IMG/VR virus record: IMGVR_UViG_3300036828_000907
Location: 1 to 20,269 of that record
Source of the DNA: a virus
Strand: one strand, 5' to 3'
Length of the DNA stretch: 20,269 nt
Below are positions 6,506 through 12,874 of this stretch, in pieces. The translations under genes and the position numbers were made by a program. The number at the start of each line of letters is the position of its first letter. The stretch's first letter is position 1. The notes under the pieces are model-generated. The model did not search any database. It was not told where the DNA came from and saw only the letters and a program-made list of their open reading frames with translations.

Positions 6506-6592
6506 CTTTCTGCCCCACCGGCCGAGCTCGAAGGCACGAGCTTCAAACTGTAGGGACGACTGCAAGCGCCCCGGTCGCAAGGTCAGAGAGAG

Positions 6593-6650
6593 CCCGGACC
6601 AAACGTTCCTCGGTTCGCATCCTGGTTTACGAGCGACGCCTTGGTCCGGG
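6593..6650 (+). repeat. Long-loop hairpin, 10-bp perfect stem
   Basis: CCCGGACCAA (6593-6602) and TTGGTCCGGG (6641-6650) are perfect complements around a 38-base loop, followed by TGTTTAA. A GGTTCGCATCC stretch in the loop resembles a tRNA T-arm, but no tRNA fold could be built. It may be a terminator, a structured RNA or a packaging-protein site. Confidence 0.5.
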
Positions 6651-6659
6651 TGTTTAATC

Positions 6660-6701
6660 ACGAGCAGATTGATTTAAGAGCCCCTTTGGTCGATTGCTCG
6701 T
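6660..6701 (+). repeat. Hairpin, 7-bp perfect stem
   Basis: ACGAGCA (6660-6666) and TGCTCGT (6695-6701) are perfect complements around a 28-base loop. It starts 10 bases after the preceding hairpin and ends 8 bases before the next. Confidence 0.4.
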
Positions 6702-6708
6702 AGGTGGG

Positions 6709-6749
6709 AGGAGGTCCGTAAGAGGTCCCCAGCCGAAGACGGACCTCCT
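6709..6749 (+). repeat. Hairpin, 11-bp perfect stem
   Basis: AGGAGGTCCGT (6709-6719) and ACGGACCTCCT (6739-6749) are perfect complements around a 19-base loop. It lies 44 bases before the terminase start codon. The 5' arm contains an AGGAGG word that resembles a ribosome-binding site but is followed by no start codon. Confidence 0.55.
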
Positions 6750-6793
6750 GTCCAGTTTCGTTAGGGGTTGGCGTTCGTTTAAATGGAGACCAT

Positions 6794-8398
6794 ATGGGTC
6801 GCAGAGGTATCGGGGCCGTCCCCAAGTCCAAGGAACCGCCCAAGAGGATCAACCCGTGGGAGGCTAAGGCACTTTCTCGGGCCGAGAGAGTGATGGCCTT
6901 CTGCGAGGACCTCACGGTCACCTCCGGCGCGGATGCTGGAAAGAAGCTGATCCTGCGGCCGTGGCAGAAGCGGTTCATCAGGGCGGTGTACCGGGTCAGC
7001 TCCGGCAGGGAGATCAGGCAAGTCCGCACCGCCTGCCTGAGCATGGCCCGCAAGAACGGAAAGACCCAGCTGGCCGCCGCCTTGGCGTTGGCCCACGTGA
7101 GTGGGCCGGAGGCGGAGAGCAGGGGTGAGGTGTACGCCTGCGCCAATGACCGCTTCCAGGCCGGCAAGATATTCAACGAGATGGAGGCGATCGTCCTCCA
7201 CCACTCCTGGTTGGCCGCGAGGATCAATATATCCAAGTTCACCAAGAGCATGGAGGACGTGTACAACGGGACGATCTATTGCACCCTGACCTCGGAGGCA
7301 AAGACCAAGATGGGGCTGTCGCCGAGCTTCGTGGTGTACGACGAGTATGGCCAGGCCTCGGACAGAGACCTCTACGACGCAATGGACAGCGCGATGGGCG
7401 CCAGGAAAGAACCGCTGATGCTGGTCATCTCCACCCAGGCGGCGGACAGCTACGCTCCGTTGAGCCACCTGATCGACTACGGCCTGAAAGTGAATGCCGG
7501 AGAGATCAAGGACAACGCGTTCCACATGACCCTGTACGCTGCCCCGGAGGACGCCGACCCATGGGACCCGGAGAGCTGGGAGCTGGCCAACCCAGCCCTG
7601 AACGACTTCCGGTCCTTGGAGGACGTCAGGCGGCTGGCTAACCAAGCCAAACGAATGCCGACCAAGGAGAATGCGTTCCGTAACCTGATCCTGAACCAGC
7701 GGGTCGCCGCGGAGGCGCGGTTCATGGAGCCTTCGGCGTGGAAGGCCTGCGGCGCCGAGCCGGTCATCCCTCCGGGCCACCAGGTGTGGGCTGGGTTAGA
7801 CCTCGGAAGTACGAGAGACCTCACGGCTCTGGTGATTGCCAGAGACGATCCGACCACCGGGCTGTGGCACATCAAGCCCTGGGTGTGGGTCCCCGGTAAT
7901 CTGAAGGAGCGTGGGGACGAGGACGGCGTCCCGTACGAGGTGTGGGAGCGGCAGGGTCTGATCATCGCGGCCGGGATAGCGACCGACCCGAGGGCCGTGG
8001 CCAAGAAGATCGCAGAGGTCAACGCTCAAAATCCAATCAAGGGATTGGCTTTCGACCGTTGGCGACTGGCCGAGGTCAAGCGAGAGCTGGAGGCAATCGG
8101 CTGTAACGTCCCTCTGGTCGAACACGGCCAGGGCTTCAAGGACATGACTCCCGCGGTGGATGTGGTGGAGCGGTTCATCATCCAGGGCAAGATATGCCAC
8201 GGGCTCCATCCCGTACTGACGTGGTGCGCCAACAACGCCGTGGTGATCAAGGACACCGCCGGAGGTCGCAAGTTTGACAAGAGCAACTCGAAGTATCGAT
8301 CCAGGATCGACGCGCTGGTGGCGATGGCGATGGCCCTGTCCGCCGGCGCGGTCAAGGAGCAGGCCAAGGTCATTGACATCGATACGTTGATCGCATGA
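6794..8398 (+). CDS. terL: Terminase large subunit (Terminase_1-type)
   Basis: This 534-aa packaging motor starts at ATG 6794 behind TGGAGA. N-terminal ATPase: adenine-side LRPWQ (54-58), Walker A MARKNGKT (84-91, K90), Walker B FVVYDE (179-184, D183 and catalytic E184) and coupling motif ISTQ (212-215). C-terminal RNase H-like nuclease: LDLGSTRD (D336), AFDRWR (D421) and SRIDAL (D506), a complete acidic triad. Length is typical for HK97-like terminases. It cuts concatemeric DNA and pumps it through the portal encoded at 15426. Unusually, no small subunit gene is recognised upstream; the preceding gene encodes an Ig-like protein. The stop codon overlaps the ATG of a tiny membrane-protein gene. 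Identity is very secure from motifs in correct order. Confidence 0.97.
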   Translation: MGRRGIGAVPKSKEPPKRINPWEAKALSRAERVMAFCEDLTVTSGADAGKKLILRPWQKRFIRAVYRVSSGREIRQVRTACLSMARKNGKTQLAAALALAHVSGPEAESRGEVYACANDRFQAGKIFNEMEAIVLHHSWLAARINISKFTKSMEDVYNGTIYCTLTSEAKTKMGLSPSFVVYDEYGQASDRDLYDAMDSAMGARKEPLMLVISTQAADSYAPLSHLIDYGLKVNAGEIKDNAFHMTLYAAPEDADPWDPESWELANPALNDFRSLEDVRRLANQAKRMPTKENAFRNLILNQRVAAEARFMEPSAWKACGAEPVIPPGHQVWAGLDLGSTRDLTALVIARDDPTTGLWHIKPWVWVPGNLKERGDEDGVPYEVWERQGLIIAAGIATDPRAVAKKIAEVNAQNPIKGLAFDRWRLAEVKRELEAIGCNVPLVEHGQGFKDMTPAVDVVERFIIQGKICHGLHPVLTWCANNAVVIKDTAGGRKFDKSNSKYRSRIDALVAMAMALSAGAVKEQAKVIDIDTLIA

Positions 8399-8484
8399 TG
8401 CGAACTAAGGACATGTGGTATGTCATCGGTGCCGTGGCGATCACCGTGGTCGTCATCGCCGTGATCAGTTGGCTGTATGGATAA
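8398..8484 (+). CDS. 28-aa single-span membrane microprotein
   Basis: ATG 8398 overlaps the terminase stop (ATGATG), so it can be read by terminating ribosomes. The 28-aa product is MRTKDMWYV, a continuous hydrophobic stretch of Ile, Val and Ala (about residues 7-26), then LYG. This gives one transmembrane helix with a positively charged N-terminus. It lies directly before a two-span membrane protein and an amidase, so it may be a holin, antiholin or holin-assisting peptide. No family is recognised, and chance coding cannot be ruled out at this length. The clean coupling and the strong hydrophobicity argue for it. Confidence 0.5.
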   Translation: MRTKDMWYVIGAVAITVVVIAVISWLYG

Positions 8485-8498
8485 CTGGGAGGATCATC

Positions 8499-8672
8499 AT
8501 GACACTGGGTCTCTGCTACTGGATACTGATGTTAATTTGGCTGGTGTTCGGCATTCTTGTTCACTTTGCTGTCGTCACTGGTGGATATGGCATCCTGGGC
8601 AACACCATCTTGCTGTTCGTGCTGTTCTTGCTGTTGGGTTGGCAGGTGTTCGGTCCACCAATTCATCGATAA
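8499..8672 (+). CDS. Small two-span membrane protein, holin candidate
   Basis: The 57-aa protein starts at ATG 8499, 6 bases after GGAGG; a longer frame from 8415 lacks a site and adds a basic, unrelated N-terminus. Two hydrophobic segments (about 3-26 and 34-52) are split by a Gly-rich turn (GGYGILGN), and the protein ends in GWQVFGPPIHR. Size, two membrane spans and position two genes before an amidase fit a small class II-like holin that would permeabilise the inner membrane and release the signal-less endolysin. I recall similar short proteins (WILMLIWLVFG ... GWQVFGP) in many phages where function is unassigned, so the holin role is context-based. Confidence 0.7.
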   Translation: MTLGLCYWILMLIWLVFGILVHFAVVTGGYGILGNTILLFVLFLLLGWQVFGPPIHR

Positions 8673-8692
8673 TCAAAGCAGGGAGACCGCCG

Positions 8693-8881
8693 ATGGACTA
8701 TATCGATTTGGTTTTTAGGGCGCCTGAGCCAGAGTTCGCGGCCAAGACTGGGTGCGGTGGTCTATTGATCACCACCGTCATGTTGACGAAGTGGCAAATT
8801 GAGTATCTCAGGTCACTCAAGCTAGACGAGAGACTGAGCGACGGCGATGTCGTGGTAATTCCTGCGCGGGAGGGTGAGTGA
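8693..8881 (+). CDS. Small hypothetical protein of the lysis block
   Basis: This 62-aa frame starts at ATG 8693 with GGGAG about 8 bases upstream. It is soluble and mixed in character: a first hydrophobic strand (IDLVF), a Gly/Thr-rich core (GCGGLLITTVMLTKWQ), and an acidic end (LSDGDVVVIPAREGE). The stop (8879-8881) lies just before the amidase ATG at 8883, and its last codons supply the amidase ribosome-binding site, so the genes are coupled. No family is recognised. Being between the holin candidate and the amidase hints at a role in lysis control, but nothing in the protein itself shows this. Confidence 0.65.
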   Translation: MDYIDLVFRAPEPEFAAKTGCGGLLITTVMLTKWQIEYLRSLKLDERLSDGDVVVIPAREGE

Positions 8882-8882
8882 G

Positions 8883-10004
8883 ATGAAAGTCGTAATCTCT
8901 TCCGGCCACGGGCTGAAGGTCCGCGGCGCCAGTGGCTACCTCGACGAGGTAGACGAGGCTCGCACGGTCGTCGAGGCGGTCGCCGATCTGATGCTGAAGA
9001 GCGGGGTCGGCGTGAAGACCTTCCACGATGACATCTCGGACACCCAGAGTGAGAACCTCGAGGCGATCGTGGACTACCACAACGCCCAGGACCGTGAGCT
9101 CGATGTCTCGGTCCACTTCAACGCCTACCAAACTACCTCGAAACCGATGGGCTGCGAGGTTCTGTACGTGACCCAGCACGAGCTGGCCTCCGAGATGTCG
9201 AGGGCCATCTCCTCCTCTGGCGACTTCATCGACAGAGGAGCGAAATATCGTGACGACCTGTACTTCCTCAATAACACCGAACAACCTGCGATCTTGCTCG
9301 AGGTGTGCTTCGTTGACAGTTTGGCCGACGCAGAGTTGTATCGAGAGAAGTTTGATGAAATTTGTGCCGCGATCGCCTCGGTCATCTCTGGGCAAGCGAT
9401 CGCCGATGTCCCACCGCCGGAGCCGGAGCCTGAGCCTCCGGCCGAAGTCAGCGGCGAGAACCGGGTTGACATCTTTGGCACCATAGAGGGTGACGTGACC
9501 GTAGTGATCAATGGCCAGCGGGTCAGTGGTACGTCCCGCTGTCTCAATCTGGTCAGCATGAAGATAAAGATGCACGGAGACGTCACGGTCTCGATCAATG
9601 GGCAGGACTTTCACAACGCGCCGGTGATCCCACCCAACCAGTGCGGGATCATCGCGACGGTATTCGGCGGAGAGAGCGACTACAACGTCTCGGCCTATGA
9701 CGAGAACAAGGTGCTCAATGACACCGATCTATACGTGGCGCTGCCAGATCGCATCGAGGGTGAGCGCCCGAGAGTGCGGGTATACAACTTGGTCACCGGG
9801 CTCAGCGCTATCGCTGAGATATGGGACGTGGGTCCGTGGAACACCAATGACCCGTACTGGACTACCGGCGAGCGCCCACAGGCCGAGAGCGGTACGGACA
9901 TGGAGGGCACCACTACCAACGGCGCCGGGATCGATCTGTCGCCGGCGCTGGCTGCGGCGCTGGGCATAGACGGCAAGGGCACGGTGGATTGGCAATTCAT
10001 CTAG
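8883..10004 (+). CDS. N-acetylmuramoyl-L-alanine amidase (endolysin) with C-terminal barrel-like domain
   Basis: The 373-aa protein starts at ATG 8883; the GTG at 8874 touches the ribosome-binding site and is rejected. Residues 1-175 are an Amidase_3 zinc amidase: SSGHG (H9), DEVDEAR (E22/E25), SVHFNA (H78) and the catalytic LLEVCFVDS (E140). It cuts the bond between MurNAc and L-Ala in peptidoglycan. A Pro/Glu linker follows (about 178-190), then a β-rich segment with two similar strands (GDVTVVINGQ, GDVTVSINGQ). Residues about 248-373 look like an RlpA-like double-psi barrel domain (CGIIATVFGG, AEIWDVGPWNTNDPYW, NGAGIDLSPALAAALG). No signal peptide is visible, so release would need a holin. 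A virion-borne wall-entry enzyme is an alternative because head genes follow directly. Confidence 0.88.
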   Translation: MKVVISSGHGLKVRGASGYLDEVDEARTVVEAVADLMLKSGVGVKTFHDDISDTQSENLEAIVDYHNAQDRELDVSVHFNAYQTTSKPMGCEVLYVTQHELASEMSRAISSSGDFIDRGAKYRDDLYFLNNTEQPAILLEVCFVDSLADAELYREKFDEICAAIASVISGQAIADVPPPEPEPEPPAEVSGENRVDIFGTIEGDVTVVINGQRVSGTSRCLNLVSMKIKMHGDVTVSINGQDFHNAPVIPPNQCGIIATVFGGESDYNVSAYDENKVLNDTDLYVALPDRIEGERPRVRVYNLVTGLSAIAEIWDVGPWNTNDPYWTTGERPQAESGTDMEGTTTNGAGIDLSPALAAALGIDGKGTVDWQFI

Positions 10005-10014
10005 GAGAGTAATT

Positions 10015-11094
10015 ATGAACGCACAATATCCGAAGACCGGCGCGACCGAACCGCTGAAGCCGTTCAAGCAGGACCCGATCCAGCTTCCGCCGGGCAATCT
10101 ATTCACGCGGTTGCTCACGGCCAAGACGCTGGCCACTCTGAAGCGTTGCCGAATGTGGGACGTGGCCGCGGAGATGTGGCCGAATGACAAGACGCTCCAA
10201 GCTGCGCTGTTACTCCGGGCCGCCTCGACTCCGGCGATGACCACGGTGTCCGGCTGGGCGGCGGAGCTCGTCGCCAAGGTGGTGGCCGATGCCGTCGAGG
10301 CTCTCTCCGCAGCCACCTGCGCGGTGGACGTGATGCGGGCCGGGCTGGTGGTATCGTGGGACGGCTACGGGGCTATCTCCGTCCCGGCCCTCGCGGCCAG
10401 CGCCGGCAACGGCGGCTTTGTCGCAGAGGGTCAGCCTATCCCGGTGAGGCAGTTCTCCACCGCCGGGGTCCAGATCAATCCATACAAGGCGGCATCGATC
10501 AGCGTGTTGACCAGAGAGATGACGGACAGCTCGAACGCAGAGGCGCTCATCTCAGATGCGTTGGTCAAGTCCGCCGCCATGGCTATCGACGCAGTGTTCT
10601 TCGGGGCCGCCGCCGCTAGTGCAGCCGCTCCTGCGGGAATAAGGAATGGGATTGCCACCCTGCCCCCGTCTGCCAATGCCGACCCGTTCGGCGCATTCTT
10701 TGAGGACGTAGCCACGCTGCTCAACTCCGTCGGTCAGGTCGGAGGTCGTGGTCCATATTATCTGATTTCCTCGGTGGGACGATATGGCAGCATGAAGGTC
10801 CGGTTTGTCACCGAGGACCCCAATCTGGCCGTGTTGCCGTCCGCCGCCGTCGGAGCCGATCTGGTGGCGGTGGCCGCGCAGGCGGTGGCTGCGGCTATCG
10901 GCATCGATCCAGACATCGAAACGGTGAATGCCGCCGCGCTGGTGATGGATACCGCGCCTGGAGCAGCGGGCACTATGGGCCCGGAGCGCAGCGTGTGGCA
11001 GACGGACTCGATCGCCATCAAGGTGAGGTGGCCGGTGTCGTGGGCGCTGAGGGACCCGCGAGCGGTGGCGTGGCTTACCCCGGCGTGGAAGTAA
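10015..11094 (+). CDS. Stand-alone HK97-fold major capsid-like protein
   Basis: The 359-aa protein starts at ATG 10015 behind TAGGAGAG. It is clearly paralogous to the capsid part of the fusion at 12849. Shared blocks in the same order are LRAAS-PAM-TV-GWA-ELV, EG-PIPVRQ, LTREM versus WTREM, PAG--NG-A--PP, and a C-terminal RS--QTDS-A. It therefore has the HK97 fold: N-arm, E-loop region, P-domain and A-domain. It has no protease and no coiled-coil scaffold; the protein begins about where a mature N-arm would. The middle is very Ala-rich (AAAASAAAPAG). It may be a minor capsid subunit, for instance at vertices, or a recently duplicated main subunit. Which copy dominates in virions is not visible here. 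Confidence 0.85.
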   Translation: MNAQYPKTGATEPLKPFKQDPIQLPPGNLFTRLLTAKTLATLKRCRMWDVAAEMWPNDKTLQAALLLRAASTPAMTTVSGWAAELVAKVVADAVEALSAATCAVDVMRAGLVVSWDGYGAISVPALAASAGNGGFVAEGQPIPVRQFSTAGVQINPYKAASISVLTREMTDSSNAEALISDALVKSAAMAIDAVFFGAAAASAAAPAGIRNGIATLPPSANADPFGAFFEDVATLLNSVGQVGGRGPYYLISSVGRYGSMKVRFVTEDPNLAVLPSAAVGADLVAVAAQAVAAAIGIDPDIETVNAAALVMDTAPGAAGTMGPERSVWQTDSIAIKVRWPVSWALRDPRAVAWLTPAWK

Positions 11095-11099
11095 TTGCC

Positions 11100-12293
11100 A
11101 TGGAGTTCGGCGTGAGTCCGTTCGTGGATGACCTCCCGGAGCTCGATCCGGTGATCGCCCATGAGCAGACCTCCTACGGTTGGCGTGGTCTCACCGAGCA
11201 TGGAGAGGTGCTCGAGGTCAAGACCAACGGCCACTGCTCCGGTGTGCCAGACTCGATCATGGTGGTTGTCGACGGAAGGCCGATCGGAAGAAGGAGCGTC
11301 ACTAACCAGGTGGGAATAGACATCGGTGGATACCTGCTCCACTTCAACAGGGTGGTCGAGCTTTATCGAGCCAACAAACTCTCCGAGGCTCTCGAGGAGA
11401 GCGAGGCGACTCTGCGTGCGGCCCCGACCCTGCGAGCCAGGTTCAACAGGAGTATGGTCTCGTTGGCCGCAGGGAAGTGGAGCGAGGGTTTGAGCGAGTA
11501 CTGGGAGGTCGAGCAGCGTGATCCATTCATGAGACCCCAGGTCAAGCACGCGCTGTCTCTCGGACTGAGACCATGGAGGGGTGAGGACCTCGAGGGGAAC
11601 AGGCTTCTGTTGCTCCACGCCCATGGCTTTGGTGACACGATCATGTGTCTGCGGTTCGTCAGGGAATTGAACAGCTCGGTGATGGTGATGCCCCCGGAGC
11701 TGATGGGATTGGCCAACCAGGTCGGACGTGTTATCCCAAACGTGATCGGCCAGGTCGGCGGTGACTTCTTCTGTCCGATGCTTCATCTGCTCCACGCGAG
11801 AGGTATAACTCCGGAGCGAGTGAGTGGAGAGAGTTATCTGAATGCTGGCGCCGACCTCAAGTTGGTCAACAAGTGGCACGTCAGATTGACCTCGAGGCGG
11901 AAAAAGATCGGTCTGGCGTGGTCGATAGGTAAGCCGAGTCCGGGTGATTATCCGAGAGAGATCGACGTCGGAGTACTCGCGGAGTGGCTCGGCGGCGACG
12001 GCGAGCTCCACAGCGTCCAGAGCCAGGACCACGAGCGGGCCCGAGAGTGCGGCGTGATCACCCACGAGTTTGAAGACTTTGCGGACTGCGCGGCGATGAT
12101 GCGTTGCATGGATGAGATCATCTCCGTGGACACCGCCGCCCTGCACTTGGCTGGGGCGATCGGCCATCCCAAGGTCTATGGGCTATTGTCCCGCTGGGCG
12201 AGCTGGAGGTGGCTGGCCAATTGGTACGACAACGTCACGCTGCTTAGGCAGACAGTTGACGGCGATTGGACCAGTGCGCTGGCCCAGAGATGA
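11100..12293 (+). CDS. TPR-linked glycosyltransferase (GT9/heptosyltransferase-like)
   Basis: The 397-aa protein starts at ATG 11100, 5 bases after the capsid-like gene, with only a weak GGAAG site, so it is probably coupled. Residues 1-75 are unassigned. Residues about 80-137 form TPR-like helices (LHFNRVVELYRANKLSEALE, LAAGKWSEGLSEYWEV). Residues 165-397 resemble the sugar-nucleotide-binding GT-B fold of TPR glycosyltransferases: LLHAHGFGDTIMCLRF (171-186), KKIGLAWSIG (268-277), and ISVDTAALHLAGAIGHPKVYGLL (341-363) followed by WRWL. Such enzymes transfer sugars to proteins or lipopolysaccharide. Sitting between two capsid genes and before a methyltransferase, it may decorate the virion or alter the host surface. 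Family call is good; substrate is unknown. Confidence 0.82.
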   Translation: MEFGVSPFVDDLPELDPVIAHEQTSYGWRGLTEHGEVLEVKTNGHCSGVPDSIMVVVDGRPIGRRSVTNQVGIDIGGYLLHFNRVVELYRANKLSEALEESEATLRAAPTLRARFNRSMVSLAAGKWSEGLSEYWEVEQRDPFMRPQVKHALSLGLRPWRGEDLEGNRLLLLHAHGFGDTIMCLRFVRELNSSVMVMPPELMGLANQVGRVIPNVIGQVGGDFFCPMLHLLHARGITPERVSGESYLNAGADLKLVNKWHVRLTSRRKKIGLAWSIGKPSPGDYPREIDVGVLAEWLGGDGELHSVQSQDHERARECGVITHEFEDFADCAAMMRCMDEIISVDTAALHLAGAIGHPKVYGLLSRWASWRWLANWYDNVTLLRQTVDGDWTSALAQR

Positions 12294-12874
12294 TGACCGA
12301 GAACATATCTTCCCCGCAGGTGGTCGGACCATTCTCCGAGTACCTCGGGGCCAATGAGTGCTCGATACTGATCGATCTGGTTAAGAGCGTGAGACCCAGG
12401 GTGATGATCGAGTTTGGATGCAATCTGGGGATCACAGCGAAGCGGGTGCTGGAGAACGTGCCGACGTTGGAGAAGTACATAGGCGTGGACGTGCCCGCTG
12501 GATACTTGACCACGCTGGTGTGTCAACTCGGTGAGGTCCCCCAGAGCGCCGGGTGTTACGCGGATGATGCTCGCTTCCATCTCTTGAGCTCGCCCACCCA
12601 GGAGCTTGAGGCCGGTGACCTCGAGCCTTGCGACGCGGTATTCATAGACGGCGACCACAGCTTTCCGGCGGTGACCCACGAGAGTCTGATCGCCAGAGAC
12701 TTGGTCAGGCCCGGCGGGATCATCGTCTGGCACGACTTTCAAAATCCATCCGTAGAAGTCACCGAGACGCTGGTAAGTCTCTGTGAGCAGGGTTGGCCGA
12801 TCGTGGGTGTGAGAAACTCCTGGTTGGCTTTCATGAGGAGGCCACGTGATGCCTATCAAGCCACACAAGGGTGA
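12290..12874 (+). CDS. Class I SAM-dependent methyltransferase (Methyltransf_24-like)
   Basis: The 194-aa protein starts at ATG 12290, overlapping the glycosyltransferase stop (ATGA); ATG 12293 is also possible. Motif I, binding SAM, is VMIEFGCNLGITAKRVLE (38-55), an acidic end of strand 2 is GVDVP (65-69), and CDAVFIDGDHSFPAV (114-128) followed by RPGGIIVWHDF (140-150) are the later motifs typical of small-molecule and sugar O-methyltransferases. The IDGDHSY-like block is characteristic of Methyltransf_24. The overlap with the glycosyltransferase suggests a two-step modification, a sugar that is then methylated. It also overlaps the start of the protease-capsid gene by 26 bases, placing it firmly inside the head operon. 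The target is not known. Confidence 0.85.
   Translation: MMTENISSPQVVGPFSEYLGANECSILIDLVKSVRPRVMIEFGCNLGITAKRVLENVPTLEKYIGVDVPAGYLTTLVCQLGEVPQSAGCYADDARFHLLSSPTQELEAGDLEPCDAVFIDGDHSFPAVTHESLIARDLVRPGGIIVWHDFQNPSVEVTETLVSLCEQGWPIVGVRNSWLAFMRRPRDAYQATQG

Larger units (their letters stand above)
6506..6793 (+). other. Structured non-coding leader of the terminase gene
   Basis: These 288 bases hold no accepted gene but are unusually rich in long perfect dyads: AGCTCG/CGAGCT (6525-6530/6537-6542), a 10-bp stem at 6593-6650, a 7-bp stem at 6660-6701 and an 11-bp stem at 6709-6749. The words GGTCC and GGACC recur in the stems. A weak TGGAGA ribosome-binding site precedes the terminase ATG. Confidence 0.55.

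Noticed and set aside
6593-6660. Possible tRNA (GGTTCGCATCC resembles a T-arm)
   Set aside because: The T-stem has a mismatch, no acceptor stem or anticodon arm can be matched, and the long perfect stem does not fit a cloverleaf.
6779-7780. 333-aa open frame on the minus strand
   Set aside because: Antisense to the terminase gene, whose motifs are complete; composition rich in Arg, Gly and His typical of shadow frames.
10995-11099. Longer start for the glycosyltransferase inside the capsid-like gene
   Set aside because: It would overlap the conserved capsid C-terminus by 100 bases, and the added residues do not look like protein of this family.
10758-12167. 469-aa open frame on the minus strand
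   Set aside because: It lies opposite the capsid-like and glycosyltransferase genes, which have clear motifs; it is an antisense shadow of GC-rich coding sequence.
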